From the NCBI GenBank assembly GCA_030836325.1, contig JAURQC010000091.1, positions 1 through 41,832 on the forward strand: DNA of 41,832 bases, given 5' to 3'. This stretch comes from Candidatus Nanopelagicales bacterium. Its GTDB lineage: Bacteria; Actinomycetota; Actinomycetes; S36-B12. Position 1 is the first letter of the stretch, and every line of letters starts with the position of its first letter. Position numbers and translations under genes: made by a program. This document shows positions 25,476-34,826 of this stretch, piece by piece. The notes beneath the pieces are model-generated. The model was not told where the DNA came from and searched no databases. It saw nothing but the letters and a program-made list of their open reading frames with translations.

Positions 25476-25826
25476 TCAGCCAACCGCCCGTCCAAGACCT
25501 GCGATGACATCGGCCGCTCGGGGCTGACCCGAGCCACGGTGCACCTCGTGCCCACTGGAATCCAAGAAGATCACAGTGGGTGTCAAGGTGACACCCCACG
25601 CGCGCGTCACGTCGAGGTGCTCGTCGGCGTCGATCTCCACCACTTCCACACCCGGGGTACTCATGTCCTCGACTACCTGTGCGACCACCCGTCGGGTAGC
25701 CCGACAGGGCTGACAAAACGCGCTCGAGAACTGCACGATGGTCGCGCTTGCACCCAGGGCAACGCCTGCGGGTAAACGATGGGGTTGGGTAGACGGAGAC
25801 GCGGAAGCGTCGTCACCTCCGCGCAT
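25476..25826 (-). CDS. Thioredoxin-like protein
   Basis: The 116-residue protein has a thioredoxin fold with the active site FSSAFCQPCRATRRV (CxxC as CQPC), the acidic strand VEVVEIDADEHLDVTRAWGV and the cis-Pro TLTPTVIFLDSSG. There is no signal peptide, so it is cytoplasmic. Compared with ordinary thioredoxin the motif is CQPC rather than CGPC, as in an actinobacterial subgroup with this FCxPCRATR pattern. It overlaps the end of the hydrolase gene by 14 bases, so it is translationally coupled. Its reductant (thioredoxin reductase or mycothiol) is not known. Confidence 0.87.
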   Translation of the reverse strand: MRGGDDASASPSTQPHRLPAGVALGASATIVQFSSAFCQPCRATRRVVAQVVEDMSTPGVEVVEIDADEHLDVTRAWGVTLTPTVIFLDSSGHEVHRGSGQPRAADVIAGLGRAVG

Positions 25827-26661
25827 GACCTAGAGCCCACTTGCCGATGCTGTCCATGGTCATCGGATCGACTGTGGACTCCGCATGGGCAAAACCGGGG
25901 ACGACGATCACAGTCGCCTGCGAATTCCCCACCTGTTCGGCTGCAGTTTCCAGGACGCGTGCGTGCTCGAGCGGGAAGTAATGATCGACGTCGCCGTGCA
26001 CCACAAGTAGAGGGAAGTCCCCCATCCGACGCACGCTCTCCTCCGGTGACCACGGAGGGGGCTCGGGCCATGGAGTGGCTGTGAGCCGAACCCCGCGAGT
26101 ACGAAGGATCGACCTACCCAGCGGATTTTCAATCAAGCGATGAACCAGACGCATCACCTTGGTTCCCCGGTAGAACCAAAAGCCAGGGGCGCTGACGCTG
26201 ACGACGGCATCGGGGCGATGCTCAGGGGTGTAGACCCTGCCGGGAGCCAACGCGGCTTGACGCAGTGTTACCGAGCCGCCCATCGAGAATCCGACGGTCA
26301 CCACGGCCTCGCCTTGGCCCGTCCGCCGAAGGTACTCCACGGCTGAATCCACATCGAGTACTTCGTCCATCCCTACTGTGCAAAGTCCGGTGGATTGACC
26401 GTGTCCCCGTTGATCAATCGCCAGCACGTCCCCGAAGCGCGAAAGATGAGCATGGACCGCCTGGACCCGAGGCTCGCGCCAACTGCCGGTGAATCCGTGG
26501 GCCAACACAAACGACACACCACCGGGGGCCTCCGGTCGCGCGGGTACCCATCCAGCGCTGATCGTGACCCCATCGACTGTGCGTAAGGAGACCTCTTGCG
26601 GAGAGAAATCCGCGGGCGGAGGATCCAGCGCATAGTCGCTGCTGCTGTGGGTCAACGCCAT
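25813..26661 (-). CDS. Alpha/beta hydrolase
   Basis: The 282-residue cytoplasmic hydrolase has the oxyanion motif [13 protein letters not shown], the nucleophile elbow GFSMGGSV, an acid in [14 protein letters not shown] and the catalytic His in [12 protein letters not shown]. The substrate is unknown; esterase or thioesterase activity is plausible. The start was set at ATG 26661 because a CAGAAT hexamer lies 6 bases upstream; the open frame extends to 26715 but that stretch is not protein-like. It is divergent from glnR and coupled to the thioredoxin gene. Confidence 0.87.
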   Translation of the reverse strand: MALTHSSSDYALDPPPADFSPQEVSLRTVDGVTISAGWVPARPEAPGGVSFVLAHGFTGSWREPRVQAVHAHLSRFGDVLAIDQRGHGQSTGLCTVGMDEVLDVDSAVEYLRRTGQGEAVVTVGFSMGGSVTLRQAALAPGRVYTPEHRPDAVVSVSAPGFWFYRGTKVMRLVHRLIENPLGRSILRTRGVRLTATPWPEPPPWSPEESVRRMGDFPLLVVHGDVDHYFPLEHARVLETAAEQVGNSQATVIVVPGFAHAESTVDPMTMDSIGKWALGHARR

Positions 26662-26667
26662 ACGCCC

Positions 26668-26673
26668 ATTCTG
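26668..26673 (-). promoter_or_regulatory. Putative leaderless -10 element (CAGAAT)
   Basis: CAGAAT on the minus strand stands 6 bases before ATG 26661 of the hydrolase gene. Confidence 0.5.
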
Positions 26674-26770
26674 GGCCACGACCAGTCTGCGTATTCTTGG
26701 TCCCCATCGGATCAACGGGCGGTGCCCGGCGGGGCCGCGGCTTCGTCTCCTGACCGCCCCTCAAGTGAGG

Positions 26771-26776
26771 GAGACT
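26771..26776 (+). promoter_or_regulatory. Possible glnR -10 (GAGACT) or ribosome site
   Basis: GAGACT is 6 bases before GTG 26783. The overlapping GAGGGAG at 26767-26773 could instead act as a ribosome site at 9 bases, so the reading is ambiguous. Confidence 0.25.
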
Positions 26777-26782
26777 AGAGCG

Positions 26783-27535
26783 GTGCGCTTGATTCTCCTG
26801 ACGCGAGCTATGGAGTCCTCGGCGGAGGTTCTCCCGTCCCTGGGGCTTCTTGCCCACCACGTGCGAGTCCTGTCCGCCGAACCCACGGCACTGCTATCGG
26901 CTCCGGATGCTGACGCCCTATTGATTGACGGTCGACGCGATCTCCCCGCAGTACGAGGACTGACCCGACTCCTGCGTCAGACCGGTGTGGACATCCCGGT
27001 CATCCTCGTGACGACTGAAGGCGGCCTCCCGGCGATTCAGTGGGACTGGGGGATGGACGAAATCCTCGTCGACACCACCTCACCGGCAGAAGTCGAAGCC
27101 CGGCTGCGGCTCGCGGTTTCGCGCATAGCTCCCGACACCACAGGCCTAAAGAGCGATCCCGAGGAGATCCACGCCGGCGATCTCCACATCGACGAAGCCA
27201 GCTATGCAGCCAAACTCCGAGGTCGCAGCCTGGATTTGACGTTCAAGGAGTTCGAGCTGCTGAAGTTCCTCGCCCAGCATCCAGGTCGTGTCTTCACGCG
27301 AGCGGTGCTGTTGCAAGAGGTCTGGGGATACGACTACTTCGGAGGCACGCGCACCGTGGACGTCCACGTTCGGCGACTTCGTGCCAAGTTGGGCCCAGAA
27401 CACGAAGCGCTGATCGGGACCGTGCGCAACGTCGGCTACCGGTTCGTGCCAGAACGTTCCGACGCGCAGACCATTGCAACACTCGATGAGGTCGCGGTCG
27501 ACCCCGCAATCACCGCTCTCGACGACCGGATCTGA
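26783..27535 (+). CDS. glnR: GlnR-type nitrogen regulator (OmpR family)
   Basis: The 250-residue protein has an atypical receiver domain ([60 protein letters not shown]). The usual acidic pocket is incomplete, as known for GlnR, which works as an orphan, unphosphorylated dimer. The winged helix is near-identical to family members: [20 protein letters not shown], then [20 protein letters not shown] and [17 protein letters not shown]. GlnR controls ammonium assimilation genes in actinobacteria. mshD follows after 4 bases, as in M. tuberculosis Rv0818-Rv0819. Confidence 0.93.
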   Translation: MRLILLTRAMESSAEVLPSLGLLAHHVRVLSAEPTALLSAPDADALLIDGRRDLPAVRGLTRLLRQTGVDIPVILVTTEGGLPAIQWDWGMDEILVDTTSPAEVEARLRLAVSRIAPDTTGLKSDPEEIHAGDLHIDEASYAAKLRGRSLDLTFKEFELLKFLAQHPGRVFTRAVLLQEVWGYDYFGGTRTVDVHVRRLRAKLGPEHEALIGTVRNVGYRFVPERSDAQTIATLDEVAVDPAITALDDRI

Positions 27536-27539
27536 CGCC

Positions 27540-28517
27540 GTGAGCGAAGATTCGCTCGGTCCGTTCACGGTTGACCACACTCGACACCTGAACGCCTCAG
27601 ACGTTTCGAGTCTTCAAAGCCTGTTGTCGACAGTGACGGAAGCCGACGGCGTTCGACCGCTGAGCGAGCACGTGTGGCTTCACGTAGTCCAGGGTGGAGA
27701 CGAAGGGGCCGAGCACCTCCTCGTGCGGGATGAAAACTCACGCATAGTCGGCTACGCCCACCTCGACACCACCGACCAAGTCAATGGCCCCAGCGCCGAA
27801 CTCGCCGTTCACCCTGACTTCCGCCAACGTGGCATCGGTCATGACATGGTTCAACGACTACTAGAGGTGTCCCACGGACACCTTCGTTTGTGGGCTCACG
27901 GCGAAAATTCAGCAGCCACCAGACTTGCGGAATCGTTGGGATTCGAACGCCATCGGGTGCTGTGGCAGATGCGAAGGTCACTGCACTCATCGATCCCCGA
28001 ACCGCAGTTCCCGACCGGCATCAGTGTCGAGCCATTCGTTGTCGGGCGCGACGATGACGCGTTCTTGGACCTCAACGCTCGAGCGTTTGCAGACCTTCCA
28101 GACCAGGGCTCGTGGACCAACGATGACCTAAGGCGACGACAACGCGAGGCTTGGTTTGATCCCAATGGATTCTTGATGGCCTGGTTCCACGATCCAACTG
28201 AGATCGGTGCCACACCCACGCTGGCTGGCTTCCACTGGACCAAGATCCACGGCGCACATCACCACCGTGGCATTCACGGCGATCACAGCCACGGGGCCAT
28301 CGGCGAGGTGTACGTCCTGGCCGTTTCCCCGGCTTGGCACGGCTCGGGTCTCGGTCGAGCACTAACCCTCGCCGGTCTTCACCATCTGCGCCGAACCGGT
28401 CTCGACCAGGTGATGCTCTACGTCGATGCTGCCAATGTGGCTGCGATCCGGCTCTACGAGGGCCTCGGCTTCGTCCGGTGGGACACCGATGTCATGTTTC
28501 GAACCCGCACTGACTAG
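27540..28517 (+). CDS. mshD: Mycothiol acetyltransferase (mycothiol synthase) MshD
   Basis: The 325-residue enzyme acetylates Cys-GlcN-Ins with acetyl-CoA, the last step of mycothiol synthesis. It has two tandem GNAT domains: acetyl-CoA loops at VHPDFRQRGIGHDMVQRLLE (domain 1) and VSPAWHGSGLGRALTLAG (domain 2), and GFHWTKIH in the second domain as in other MshD. A His-rich segment at residues 237-251 (seven His in 15 residues) lies between FHWTK and the GEVYVLAV strand, where relatives have a short acidic/Pro linker. GTG 27540 is 4 bases after the glnR stop, so the two are co-transcribed. Confidence 0.95.
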   Translation: MSEDSLGPFTVDHTRHLNASDVSSLQSLLSTVTEADGVRPLSEHVWLHVVQGGDEGAEHLLVRDENSRIVGYAHLDTTDQVNGPSAELAVHPDFRQRGIGHDMVQRLLEVSHGHLRLWAHGENSAATRLAESLGFERHRVLWQMRRSLHSSIPEPQFPTGISVEPFVVGRDDDAFLDLNARAFADLPDQGSWTNDDLRRRQREAWFDPNGFLMAWFHDPTEIGATPTLAGFHWTKIHGAHHHRGIHGDHSHGAIGEVYVLAVSPAWHGSGLGRALTLAGLHHLRRTGLDQVMLYVDAANVAAIRLYEGLGFVRWDTDVMFRTRTD

Positions 28518-28530
28518 TCGGTAGACGGCA

Positions 28531-28544
28531 AGTCACCGTTCACC
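28531..28544 (+). promoter_or_regulatory. Possible PHO half-site before ppk
   Basis: AGTCACC at 28531-28537 is followed directly by GTTCACC at 28538-28544. GTTCACC is the core of a PHO unit, but the second 11-base unit is poor, so only a half-site can be claimed. Confidence 0.3.
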
Positions 28545-28553
28545 TCGCTGTGG

Positions 28554-28559
28554 CACCAT
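28554..28559 (+). promoter_or_regulatory. Putative leaderless -10 element of ppk (CACCAT)
   Basis: CACCAT precedes GTG 28566 by 6 bases. It is a weak hexamer in the recurring layout. Confidence 0.3.
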
Positions 28560-28565
28560 CTGTTC

Positions 28566-30719
28566 GTGACGACCCGCGATTTTTCCGATACCAGCGCGCT
28601 GCCGACTGTTTCAGAGGATCGCGCGCCGATCGACGTCACTGAAACGGACCTTCCCGACGATCGATTCTTGGACCGGGAAGTCTCCTGGCTCGCTTTCAAC
28701 CAGCGGGTCCTGGAATTGAGTCAAGACCCTGAGCTCCCTTTGCTGGAACGAACCAAGTTCCTCGCCATTTTCGCCAGCAATCTCGACGAGTTCTTTATGG
28801 TGCGAGTGGCTGGCCTGAAACGACGAATCGCCACAGGAATTGCCGTGCGCGCTGCCAGCGGCTACACCCCGCGCGAAGTCCTCGAGGCGATCTGGGCTCG
28901 GGCCTACCAACTCCAACTGCGCCAGGCGGACATCTTCCGAGCCGAGGTTCGGCCCGATCTTGAGTCCGCGGGGATTAGCGTCCTGCGCTGGGAGGAACTG
29001 ACTCCAGCAGAGAAGACCGAGATGGACTTGTTCTTCGACGACAAGGTCTTCCCGATCTTGACTCCGCTGGCTGTTGACCCTTCGCACCCGTTCCCCTACA
29101 TCAGTGGGCTATCGCTCAACCTCGCCGTCGTCGTGCGCAACCCCACTACGGGAAATCAACTGTTTGCCCGAGTCAAGGTGCCGCCCCTTCTTCCCCGATT
29201 CGTGAAGGTAGGAGACCAGCGATACGTGCCGCTAGAGGACATCATCGCTGCACACCTGGACGAGCTGTTCCCAGGAATGGAGATCTGCGAACACCACGCC
29301 TTTCGGGTTACGCGCAACGAGGACTTCGAGGTAGAAGAGGACGACGCTGAGAACCTCCTGAAAGCTCTCGAACGCGAGTTGGTTCGTCGTCGTTTCGGTC
29401 CACCGGTGCGCCTTGAGGTTGAAGAGACGATCGATCCGCACGTTCTCGAACTCCTGGTCAGCGAGCTAGACGTGAGCGATCAGGAAGTGTTCCGGCTTCC
29501 CGGGCCACTCGACATGACAGGACTGTGGACCATCGTCAGCCTAGATCGCGACGACTTAAAGCAACGCAAGTTCGTGCCCAAGACATCGCGCCAACTCAGT
29601 GAAGTGGAAAGCGCAAAGGCGCCGGACGTTCTTTCGGTGGTGCGCGAGCGAGATGTTCTTCTGCACCACCCGTACGACTCCTTCTCCACCAGCGTGCAGC
29701 TATTCCTCGAACAGGCAGCGATCGATCCGCACGTCCTGGCGATCAAGCAGACCCTGTATCGGACGTCCGGCGATTCTCCGATCGTCGACGCTCTCATCCG
29801 GGCCGCCGAAGAAGGCAAGCAAGTCCTCGCTCTAGTGGAGATCAAAGCGCGGTTCGATGAGCAAAACAACATCGAGTGGGCTCGCAAACTCGAGCAGGCG
29901 GGAGTGCATGTCGTCTACGGTCTGGTCGGCTTGAAAACCCACAGCAAGTTGTCCATGGTCGTGCGTGATGACGGGGATCAGCTCCGTCGCTACTGCCATA
30001 TCGGAACCGGGAATTACCACCCGAAGACCGCGCGACTCTACGAAGACTTCGGGCTTCTCACATCCAAGCCGGACGTCGGTGAGGACATCTCCAACCTATT
30101 CAACGTGTTGTCAGGCTACTCACGCAACACCGATTATCAACGGTTAATGATTGCGCCCCATTCGGTCCGCTCGGGCCTCATCGAACGCATAGATCGAGAA
30201 ATCGAACACCACCAAGCTGGTCGACCTGCGGGAATCCGATTTAAGTGCAACGCGGTGGTCGATGAGGAAATTATCGACGCGCTCTACCGGGCTTCAGCAG
30301 CTGGAGTTCCCGTGGATATCTGGGTTCGAGGAATCTGTTCGCTTCGTCCAGGCATGCCCGGTGTGAGCGACACGATTCGGGTCCGAAGCATCCTCGGCCG
30401 GTTCCTTGAGCACTCTCGCGCGTACTGCTTCACCAACGGTGGCAACCATTCGGTCTGGATTGGTTCTGCGGATCTCATGCACCGCAACTTGGATCGACGC
30501 GTGGAGGCGCTGGTCAGCCTTGTCGACCCCGAGCAAATTTCCGAGGTGTACGAACTCTTCGACTTGGCATTCTCACCAGACACCGCCGCCTGGGACCTCG
30601 ATGTGCACGGACAGTGGAATCGGCGCCTGACCGATGAGTCAGGTGCACCACTGCGCGACCTTCAAGAACATCTAATCCGCGTGAAGAGCAAGCGCACCAC
30701 AGCACTGGGGAGCGCGTGA
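28566..30719 (+). CDS. ppk: Polyphosphate kinase (PPK1)
   Basis: The 717-residue enzyme polymerises the gamma phosphate of ATP into polyphosphate at the membrane. The N-terminal domain starts at [18 protein letters not shown] and carries [19 protein letters not shown]. The catalytic histidine that becomes phosphorylated is His459 in [12 protein letters not shown], with the second [15 protein letters not shown] motif after it, and the last domain contains [15 protein letters not shown]. The length is typical. The C terminus is a short basic tail. It starts with GTG and overlaps the CYTH-CHAD gene by 4 bases. Phosphate control is suggested, not shown, by the half-site before it. Confidence 0.97.
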   Translation: MTTRDFSDTSALPTVSEDRAPIDVTETDLPDDRFLDREVSWLAFNQRVLELSQDPELPLLERTKFLAIFASNLDEFFMVRVAGLKRRIATGIAVRAASGYTPREVLEAIWARAYQLQLRQADIFRAEVRPDLESAGISVLRWEELTPAEKTEMDLFFDDKVFPILTPLAVDPSHPFPYISGLSLNLAVVVRNPTTGNQLFARVKVPPLLPRFVKVGDQRYVPLEDIIAAHLDELFPGMEICEHHAFRVTRNEDFEVEEDDAENLLKALERELVRRRFGPPVRLEVEETIDPHVLELLVSELDVSDQEVFRLPGPLDMTGLWTIVSLDRDDLKQRKFVPKTSRQLSEVESAKAPDVLSVVRERDVLLHHPYDSFSTSVQLFLEQAAIDPHVLAIKQTLYRTSGDSPIVDALIRAAEEGKQVLALVEIKARFDEQNNIEWARKLEQAGVHVVYGLVGLKTHSKLSMVVRDDGDQLRRYCHIGTGNYHPKTARLYEDFGLLTSKPDVGEDISNLFNVLSGYSRNTDYQRLMIAPHSVRSGLIERIDREIEHHQAGRPAGIRFKCNAVVDEEIIDALYRASAAGVPVDIWVRGICSLRPGMPGVSDTIRVRSILGRFLEHSRAYCFTNGGNHSVWIGSADLMHRNLDRRVEALVSLVDPEQISEVYELFDLAFSPDTAAWDLDVHGQWNRRLTDESGAPLRDLQEHLIRVKSKRTTALGSA

Positions 30720-32236
30720 GCCGCCCAGCCGAGCATCGAGAGATCGAGTTCAAGTTTCGGATTCCCACGGACACCTCGTTTGATCTGCCTACCGTTCTGC
30801 ACGCCACATCATCGACGATCCAGCGCGATGACCACCGCTCTATGGATGCCACGTACTACGACACCTCTGCACTCACACTGATCCGATGGGGCATCACCCT
30901 GCGCCAACGGCAGGGGGGCGGCGACGACGGTTGGCACATGAAGGTGCCGGTTATGGCCGGGGCCGACGGCAGACCCGCGGGACGCGATGAATTACACATC
31001 GACACAAATGCGCGACTCATCCCCACCGAACTGGTCTCGATCGCAGCACCACTACTGCGTCGCCAGGAACTCGTCCCAGTCGCGCGCGTACAAACCGAGC
31101 GCTCGCCATACCGAGTCACGGACGCACATGGCAAGGACCTCCTTGAGGTAGTAGATGATCACGTCCAAGTGAGCCGACTCGATGATCGTGAATCCGAAGT
31201 GATTACCTTCCACGAAGTCGAAGTGGAACTGCTCACGCAGTCCAAAGCGGCATGGCGCGAAGCAGAGGCCATCACGAAGGCGCTACGACAGGCGGGCGCA
31301 CAGCCGAACACTCTCAGCAAGGCGGCTCAGGCGCTCGGGCGACGAGCCGGCGACCCACCCGATGTGCCCAACGTCCCCTACCCCGAGCCTGACAGACCGG
31401 CTATCGATGCTTTGCAGGCGATCTTCGCTTCCTACGTCAGGGATCTACTCGCCTTTGATGTGGCAGTGCGCCGCGGGGTCGAGGACTCCGTGCATCAGAT
31501 GCGCGTCACGTGCCGTCGTTTGCGATCTGCGTTGGCAACATTTTCCCCGATTCTGGATCCGGATGTCGTGTGCTTCTTGCGTGACGAGCTTTCGTGGCTG
31601 GCAACGGAACTAGGAGGCGTTAGAGACGTTGAGGTTCAAGCTGCGCGCCTCACGAGCCTGGCTCCCAACCCAGAAACCGCGACCTTCATCGAGTCGGCAC
31701 TTGAGTCTCGCCGACGAGCGAGCACCTCAAGCGCCATGGCGGCACTCCGAAGCGACAGACACGATTTCCTGCTCGAGGATCTGATCATCCTGGTGGCCGA
31801 ACCTCCTGTCAGCGCCGATGCTTTCAACTCTGCTCACAGCGTCCTTCCGGCCTGCGTCCGACGCCCGTGGAAGCGTCTACGCACATCAGTCACCAAGACG
31901 AAAGCGACAAGCCCCGAGGAAACGTGGCATCGGGTGCGCATCCGTAGCAAGCAGGTGCGCTACGCAGCCGAAGCCGTTGCACCGATCCTGGGGGCGGGCT
32001 ACACGCGACTCGCACACACACTGGCCGTGGCAACAGACACTCTGGGTGAACGGCAGGATGCTGCGATCTCCGTCCAATGGCTTCGCGAGTTGGCCGAGTC
32101 CGCTCCTTCGTCGATCGCCTTCTCCCTGGGCGCGATGGCCGCCGGTTGCGCCGACGAAGGTCTCGACTATCAACGCGATTTCACTCGACTTTGGCCCTCT
32201 GTTCGCAAGCACGCCCGGTCTCTGGGACTGGACTGA
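30716..32236 (+). CDS. CYTH and CHAD domain protein
   Basis: The 506-residue protein joins an N-terminal CYTH triphosphate tunnel (REIEFKFRI, then [20 protein letters not shown], then FHEVEVELL) to a C-terminal CHAD helical domain of about 270 residues ([20 protein letters not shown], then [15 protein letters not shown] and [20 protein letters not shown]). CYTH domains hydrolyse inorganic tripolyphosphate or bind phosphates, and the basic conserved histidines/arginines of CHAD bind polyphosphate. Translational coupling to ppk (4-base overlap) fits a role in polyphosphate use or granule targeting. The start is GTG 30716. Confidence 0.94.
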   Translation: MSRPAEHREIEFKFRIPTDTSFDLPTVLHATSSTIQRDDHRSMDATYYDTSALTLIRWGITLRQRQGGGDDGWHMKVPVMAGADGRPAGRDELHIDTNARLIPTELVSIAAPLLRRQELVPVARVQTERSPYRVTDAHGKDLLEVVDDHVQVSRLDDRESEVITFHEVEVELLTQSKAAWREAEAITKALRQAGAQPNTLSKAAQALGRRAGDPPDVPNVPYPEPDRPAIDALQAIFASYVRDLLAFDVAVRRGVEDSVHQMRVTCRRLRSALATFSPILDPDVVCFLRDELSWLATELGGVRDVEVQAARLTSLAPNPETATFIESALESRRRASTSSAMAALRSDRHDFLLEDLIILVAEPPVSADAFNSAHSVLPACVRRPWKRLRTSVTKTKATSPEETWHRVRIRSKQVRYAAEAVAPILGAGYTRLAHTLAVATDTLGERQDAAISVQWLRELAESAPSSIAFSLGAMAAGCADEGLDYQRDFTRLWPSVRKHARSLGLD

Positions 32237-32238
32237 CG

Positions 32239-33177
32239 ATGGCTCGCGACGACAATCTTGCCGAGATTCGTGCCGCTGGTGTAGTGGTGTTCGATTCCGA
32301 AGAGCCGGCAACCGACCGACGTTTCCTCGCTGTTCATCGCCCGTATCGGGAAGACTGGTCCTTACCAAAAGGGAAGGTTGACCCAGGCGAGACAACTCCA
32401 TGCACGGCGGTTCGCGAATGCGACGAGGAAACTGGCTATCGAGTCGCTCTCGGTGCGCGACTTCCCTCATCCACATACCTTGCTGGCGCGGCCCACAAGA
32501 CAGTCGACTATTGGGTTGCACGAGTCCGTGACGACGAAGGATTTGCTCCCGACGAGGAAGTCGACGAAATTCGATGGGTTCCTGTAGCCGCCGCGTCTGA
32601 ATTCCTGACGTATTCCGACGACGCGGAACTGGTTCGGCTGGCCGCCGGCGCTCCAAGGACGACACCGTTGATCATCCTCCGACACGCCAAGGCAATGAAG
32701 CGCGGGGACTTCGACGGTGATGACGATGCTCACCGTCCGCTGTCGGGTCGGGGTCGGGGTGAAGCAAAGCGACTAGTGGATGTCTTGGATGCCTACGGAA
32801 TCCAGCACGTCCACTCATCACCCTTCAAACGATGCTTGTCCACCATCTCCAGATTTGCGAAGTCAATCGATGTCGATATCCACGAGGAACCGTGGCTAAG
32901 CGAGTCCGGTCATGCCAAAAACCCGGATGCGACCACTGATCGAGTTCAGGAATTGCTCGAATCTGCAGAGCCTTTGGTCTTGTGCACGCACCGTCCCGTG
33001 CTTCCGACCGTTGTGTCGTCGTTATCCATCGCACTCGGCCTACCACCCACCACCGTCCGAGACGATCCCAACTGGGACCCTCGCCTACCACCGGGGGCGA
33101 TGATCGTCATTCACCGCGAGTGGACAACATCTGGTCCCCGCGCATTCGCGGTGGAACAGCACCACTTGCCCCGGTAA
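32239..33177 (+). CDS. MutT1-like Nudix hydrolase fused to histidine phosphatase
   Basis: The 312-residue protein has a Nudix domain with the box GKVDPGETTPCTAVRECDEE followed by TGY, preceded by the substrate strand WSLPK. A histidine-phosphatase domain begins at LIILRHAKAMKRGDFDGDD (catalytic RHA) with a second His in VLCTHRPVLPTV. M. tuberculosis MutT1 has the same architecture and hydrolyses 8-oxo-(d)GTP, diadenosine polyphosphates and related nucleotides. It starts 3 bases after the CYTH-CHAD stop, the third gene of the ppk operon, and ends flush with the convergent protease gene (stop codons adjacent). Confidence 0.94.
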   Translation: MARDDNLAEIRAAGVVVFDSEEPATDRRFLAVHRPYREDWSLPKGKVDPGETTPCTAVRECDEETGYRVALGARLPSSTYLAGAAHKTVDYWVARVRDDEGFAPDEEVDEIRWVPVAAASEFLTYSDDAELVRLAAGAPRTTPLIILRHAKAMKRGDFDGDDDAHRPLSGRGRGEAKRLVDVLDAYGIQHVHSSPFKRCLSTISRFAKSIDVDIHEEPWLSESGHAKNPDATTDRVQELLESAEPLVLCTHRPVLPTVVSSLSIALGLPPTTVRDDPNWDPRLPPGAMIVIHREWTTSGPRAFAVEQHHLPR

Positions 33178-34524
33178 CTAGCGAACGGCCACGTAGGAGA
33201 TCGCCTTCTTTTTGGCCCCAGTCGGTTTCACGACGACAACCCTCACTGCGCAAACACCGGGACCGGTGGTCTCCACCGACTTCGGCTTGGTGCGCTTGCC
33301 GATACGGCGGCAGACATCAGATGACCCCGGTCGCACCGTCAACCAGATCTTATCTTTTCCGGCCACCTTTAGTCCGGCCCACGATGCCAGGCGCTTAGGT
33401 CGGACCTTGACACCCTTGGACGTAACGCCATCGACACTGACGGCCTGAACAGGAGCGGCAAAAGCTTCCGCGCCGCCCCCATCGATCGCCGAGACCGTCA
33501 CCTCGTAGAGACGGCCTGCCGTCACGCCCTCGATGACGCATGCGTTGACCGAACCGTCCACCTGACATTCGAAATTCCCCGGGGATGTCACAGCGCGATA
33601 CGCGCCGGGACTCACGACCGCCAGTGGCGCTTGCCAATCAACTCGGAGCCTCTCGCCAGCGATAGCGGAAACCGTGACCTGCTGTGGGGCATTCATGGGT
33701 TCAGCCAATGCGGGGATGTATTGCTTCAACCACGACTCGAACGTCGTCAGCCGAGAGAAGATCCCGGGATATTCGGCACGAGCACATTCGAATCCAACAC
33801 TCGTCACTCCTGCTAGCACGGGAGTTCCTGCGACGTCGACGACCAAGGGGCCGCCACTATCTCCCTGGCATGCATCTGCACCTCCCGTAGGAAGCCCTGC
33901 ACAAATCTCAGTTGCTGCGTCGAAGTTCGCTCCGTACTGACCACACTCCGACCGATTCGGTCCACCAAGGATTTGCACCTGGACCGCCCGCAACTGATTC
34001 GACGGATCTCCACCGAACTCGGTCGACCCCCAGCCAGCGATCGTCGCCGGAGTGCCGGCAGGCGGCCACGTATTGGCGTCCAGACCGATGGGGGGCCTGA
34101 TCGGAGTAACGGTCGCACTGAAGCCCAATGGTTCAGCCAACCTCAGTAGAGCAACGTCATTGCGGAAGGTCGATTCATCCCACGCAGGGTGCACGATGAC
34201 TTCGGAAACATTCGCTTCGTTCGAAGCCCCGCGGGACGAAAGTGTGCTGACACCGGCGTGAACACTTACATCCTCAGCACGCATTCCGACGACGCAGTGT
34301 GCTGCCGTGACGATCCATCCAGAGTCAACTATCGCTCCGCCGCACAGTCGATTGGCTGAGTCGGCGATCACCAAGACTTGCCATGGGTGAGTTGAGATAT
34401 CCGTCGGTGCACCACCAACGACCGCCGACGACGACGGCACCGGGCCAACAGCAAACCCCGCTAGAACACCGAGTATTGCCATCGCAGCCGTTGCGAAGCG
34501 CCTTACACCCGTGAGTGAGTTCAC
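33178..34524 (-). CDS. Secreted trypsin-like serine protease (S1A) with C-terminal Fn3-like part
   Basis: The 448-residue exported protein has a signal peptide (residues about 1-34), then mature VVGGAPTDISTHPWQVLV with the classical VVGG N terminus after a short propeptide. The catalytic triad is His in VTAAHCVVG, Asp in FRNDVALLRLAEPLG and Ser in CQGDSGGPLVV. Six cysteines fit S1A disulphides. A C-terminal fibronectin-III-like domain (APQQVTVSAIAGERLRVDWQ) and a basic region ending YVAVR follow. It could cleave extracellular proteins. The start GTG 34524 lies inside a PHO-box-like repeat. Alternative ATG starts inside the signal peptide cannot be excluded. Confidence 0.93.
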   Translation of the reverse strand: MNSLTGVRRFATAAMAILGVLAGFAVGPVPSSSAVVGGAPTDISTHPWQVLVIADSANRLCGGAIVDSGWIVTAAHCVVGMRAEDVSVHAGVSTLSSRGASNEANVSEVIVHPAWDESTFRNDVALLRLAEPLGFSATVTPIRPPIGLDANTWPPAGTPATIAGWGSTEFGGDPSNQLRAVQVQILGGPNRSECGQYGANFDAATEICAGLPTGGADACQGDSGGPLVVDVAGTPVLAGVTSVGFECARAEYPGIFSRLTTFESWLKQYIPALAEPMNAPQQVTVSAIAGERLRVDWQAPLAVVSPGAYRAVTSPGNFECQVDGSVNACVIEGVTAGRLYEVTVSAIDGGGAEAFAAPVQAVSVDGVTSKGVKVRPKRLASWAGLKVAGKDKIWLTVRPGSSDVCRRIGKRTKPKSVETTGPGVCAVRVVVVKPTGAKKKAISYVAVR

Positions 34525-34540
34525 CGACAGTTCATCCGCC
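34519..34540 (+). promoter_or_regulatory. PHO-box-like direct repeat at protease start
   Basis: GTTCACCGACA (34519-34529) and GTTCATCCGCC (34530-34540) are two adjacent 11-base units with heads GTTCACC and GTTCATC, a textbook PHO unit pair. A third weak unit (TTTCGCC) follows. It overlaps the protease start codon and lies upstream of the promoter of the small plus-strand gene. Confidence 0.6.
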
Positions 34541-34586
34541 TTTCGCCCCCTGGTTCGAATGCCGACCTAATCTGCGAATCCTCAGA

Positions 34587-34592
34587 TACCGT
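34587..34592 (+). promoter_or_regulatory. Putative -10 of the small CSCGW gene (TACCGT)
   Basis: TACCGT lies 22 bases before GTG 34615, which has GAGGAG in between, so this gene would have a short leader with a ribosome site. It is about 46 bases after the PHO-like repeats. Confidence 0.4.
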
Positions 34593-34614
34593 GCCTCGAG
34601 GAGTCGACAACCCC

Positions 34615-34821
34615 GTGAACGAACCTTGGCAACAAGCCTTGCCGCAGGACACCATCATGCATCACGAGGTTCAGTTGAGGCGCGTACAGCAGCACTTTGT
34701 CCAGTCCATCTGCTCGTGCGGCTGGCTCGGTGCCGCCAGACGGTCCGACAGACTCGCAGCCGATGAGGGACGAGATCACGCGATCCTTTACGACGGAGCC
34801 TTCAGCAACAAGCCCGCCTAG
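34615..34821 (+). CDS. Small protein with CSCGW motif
   Basis: GTG 34615 encodes 68 residues beginning VNEPWQQALPQDTIMHHEVQ and containing HFVQSICSCGWLGAARRSDR, then LAADEGRDHAILYDG. The C-x-C-G-W knot followed by an Arg/Asp-rich helix and a final His recalls short zinc-ribbon-like actinobacterial proteins of the form CxCGWxG...A...H, in which the Cys pair and His would bind zinc. GAGGAG precedes the start at 11 bases. Function is unknown. It lies between the divergent protease and the convergent glgC (5 bases between stops). Confidence 0.5.
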   Translation: MNEPWQQALPQDTIMHHEVQLRRVQQHFVQSICSCGWLGAARRSDRLAADEGRDHAILYDGAFSNKPA

Positions 34822-34826
34822 CAGGA

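Noticed and set aside
28264..28292. His-rich stretch of mshD considered as a frameshift artefact
   Set aside because: Both flanking GNAT segments are in the same frame and the adjacent frames do not read as MshD, so it is treated as a real insertion.
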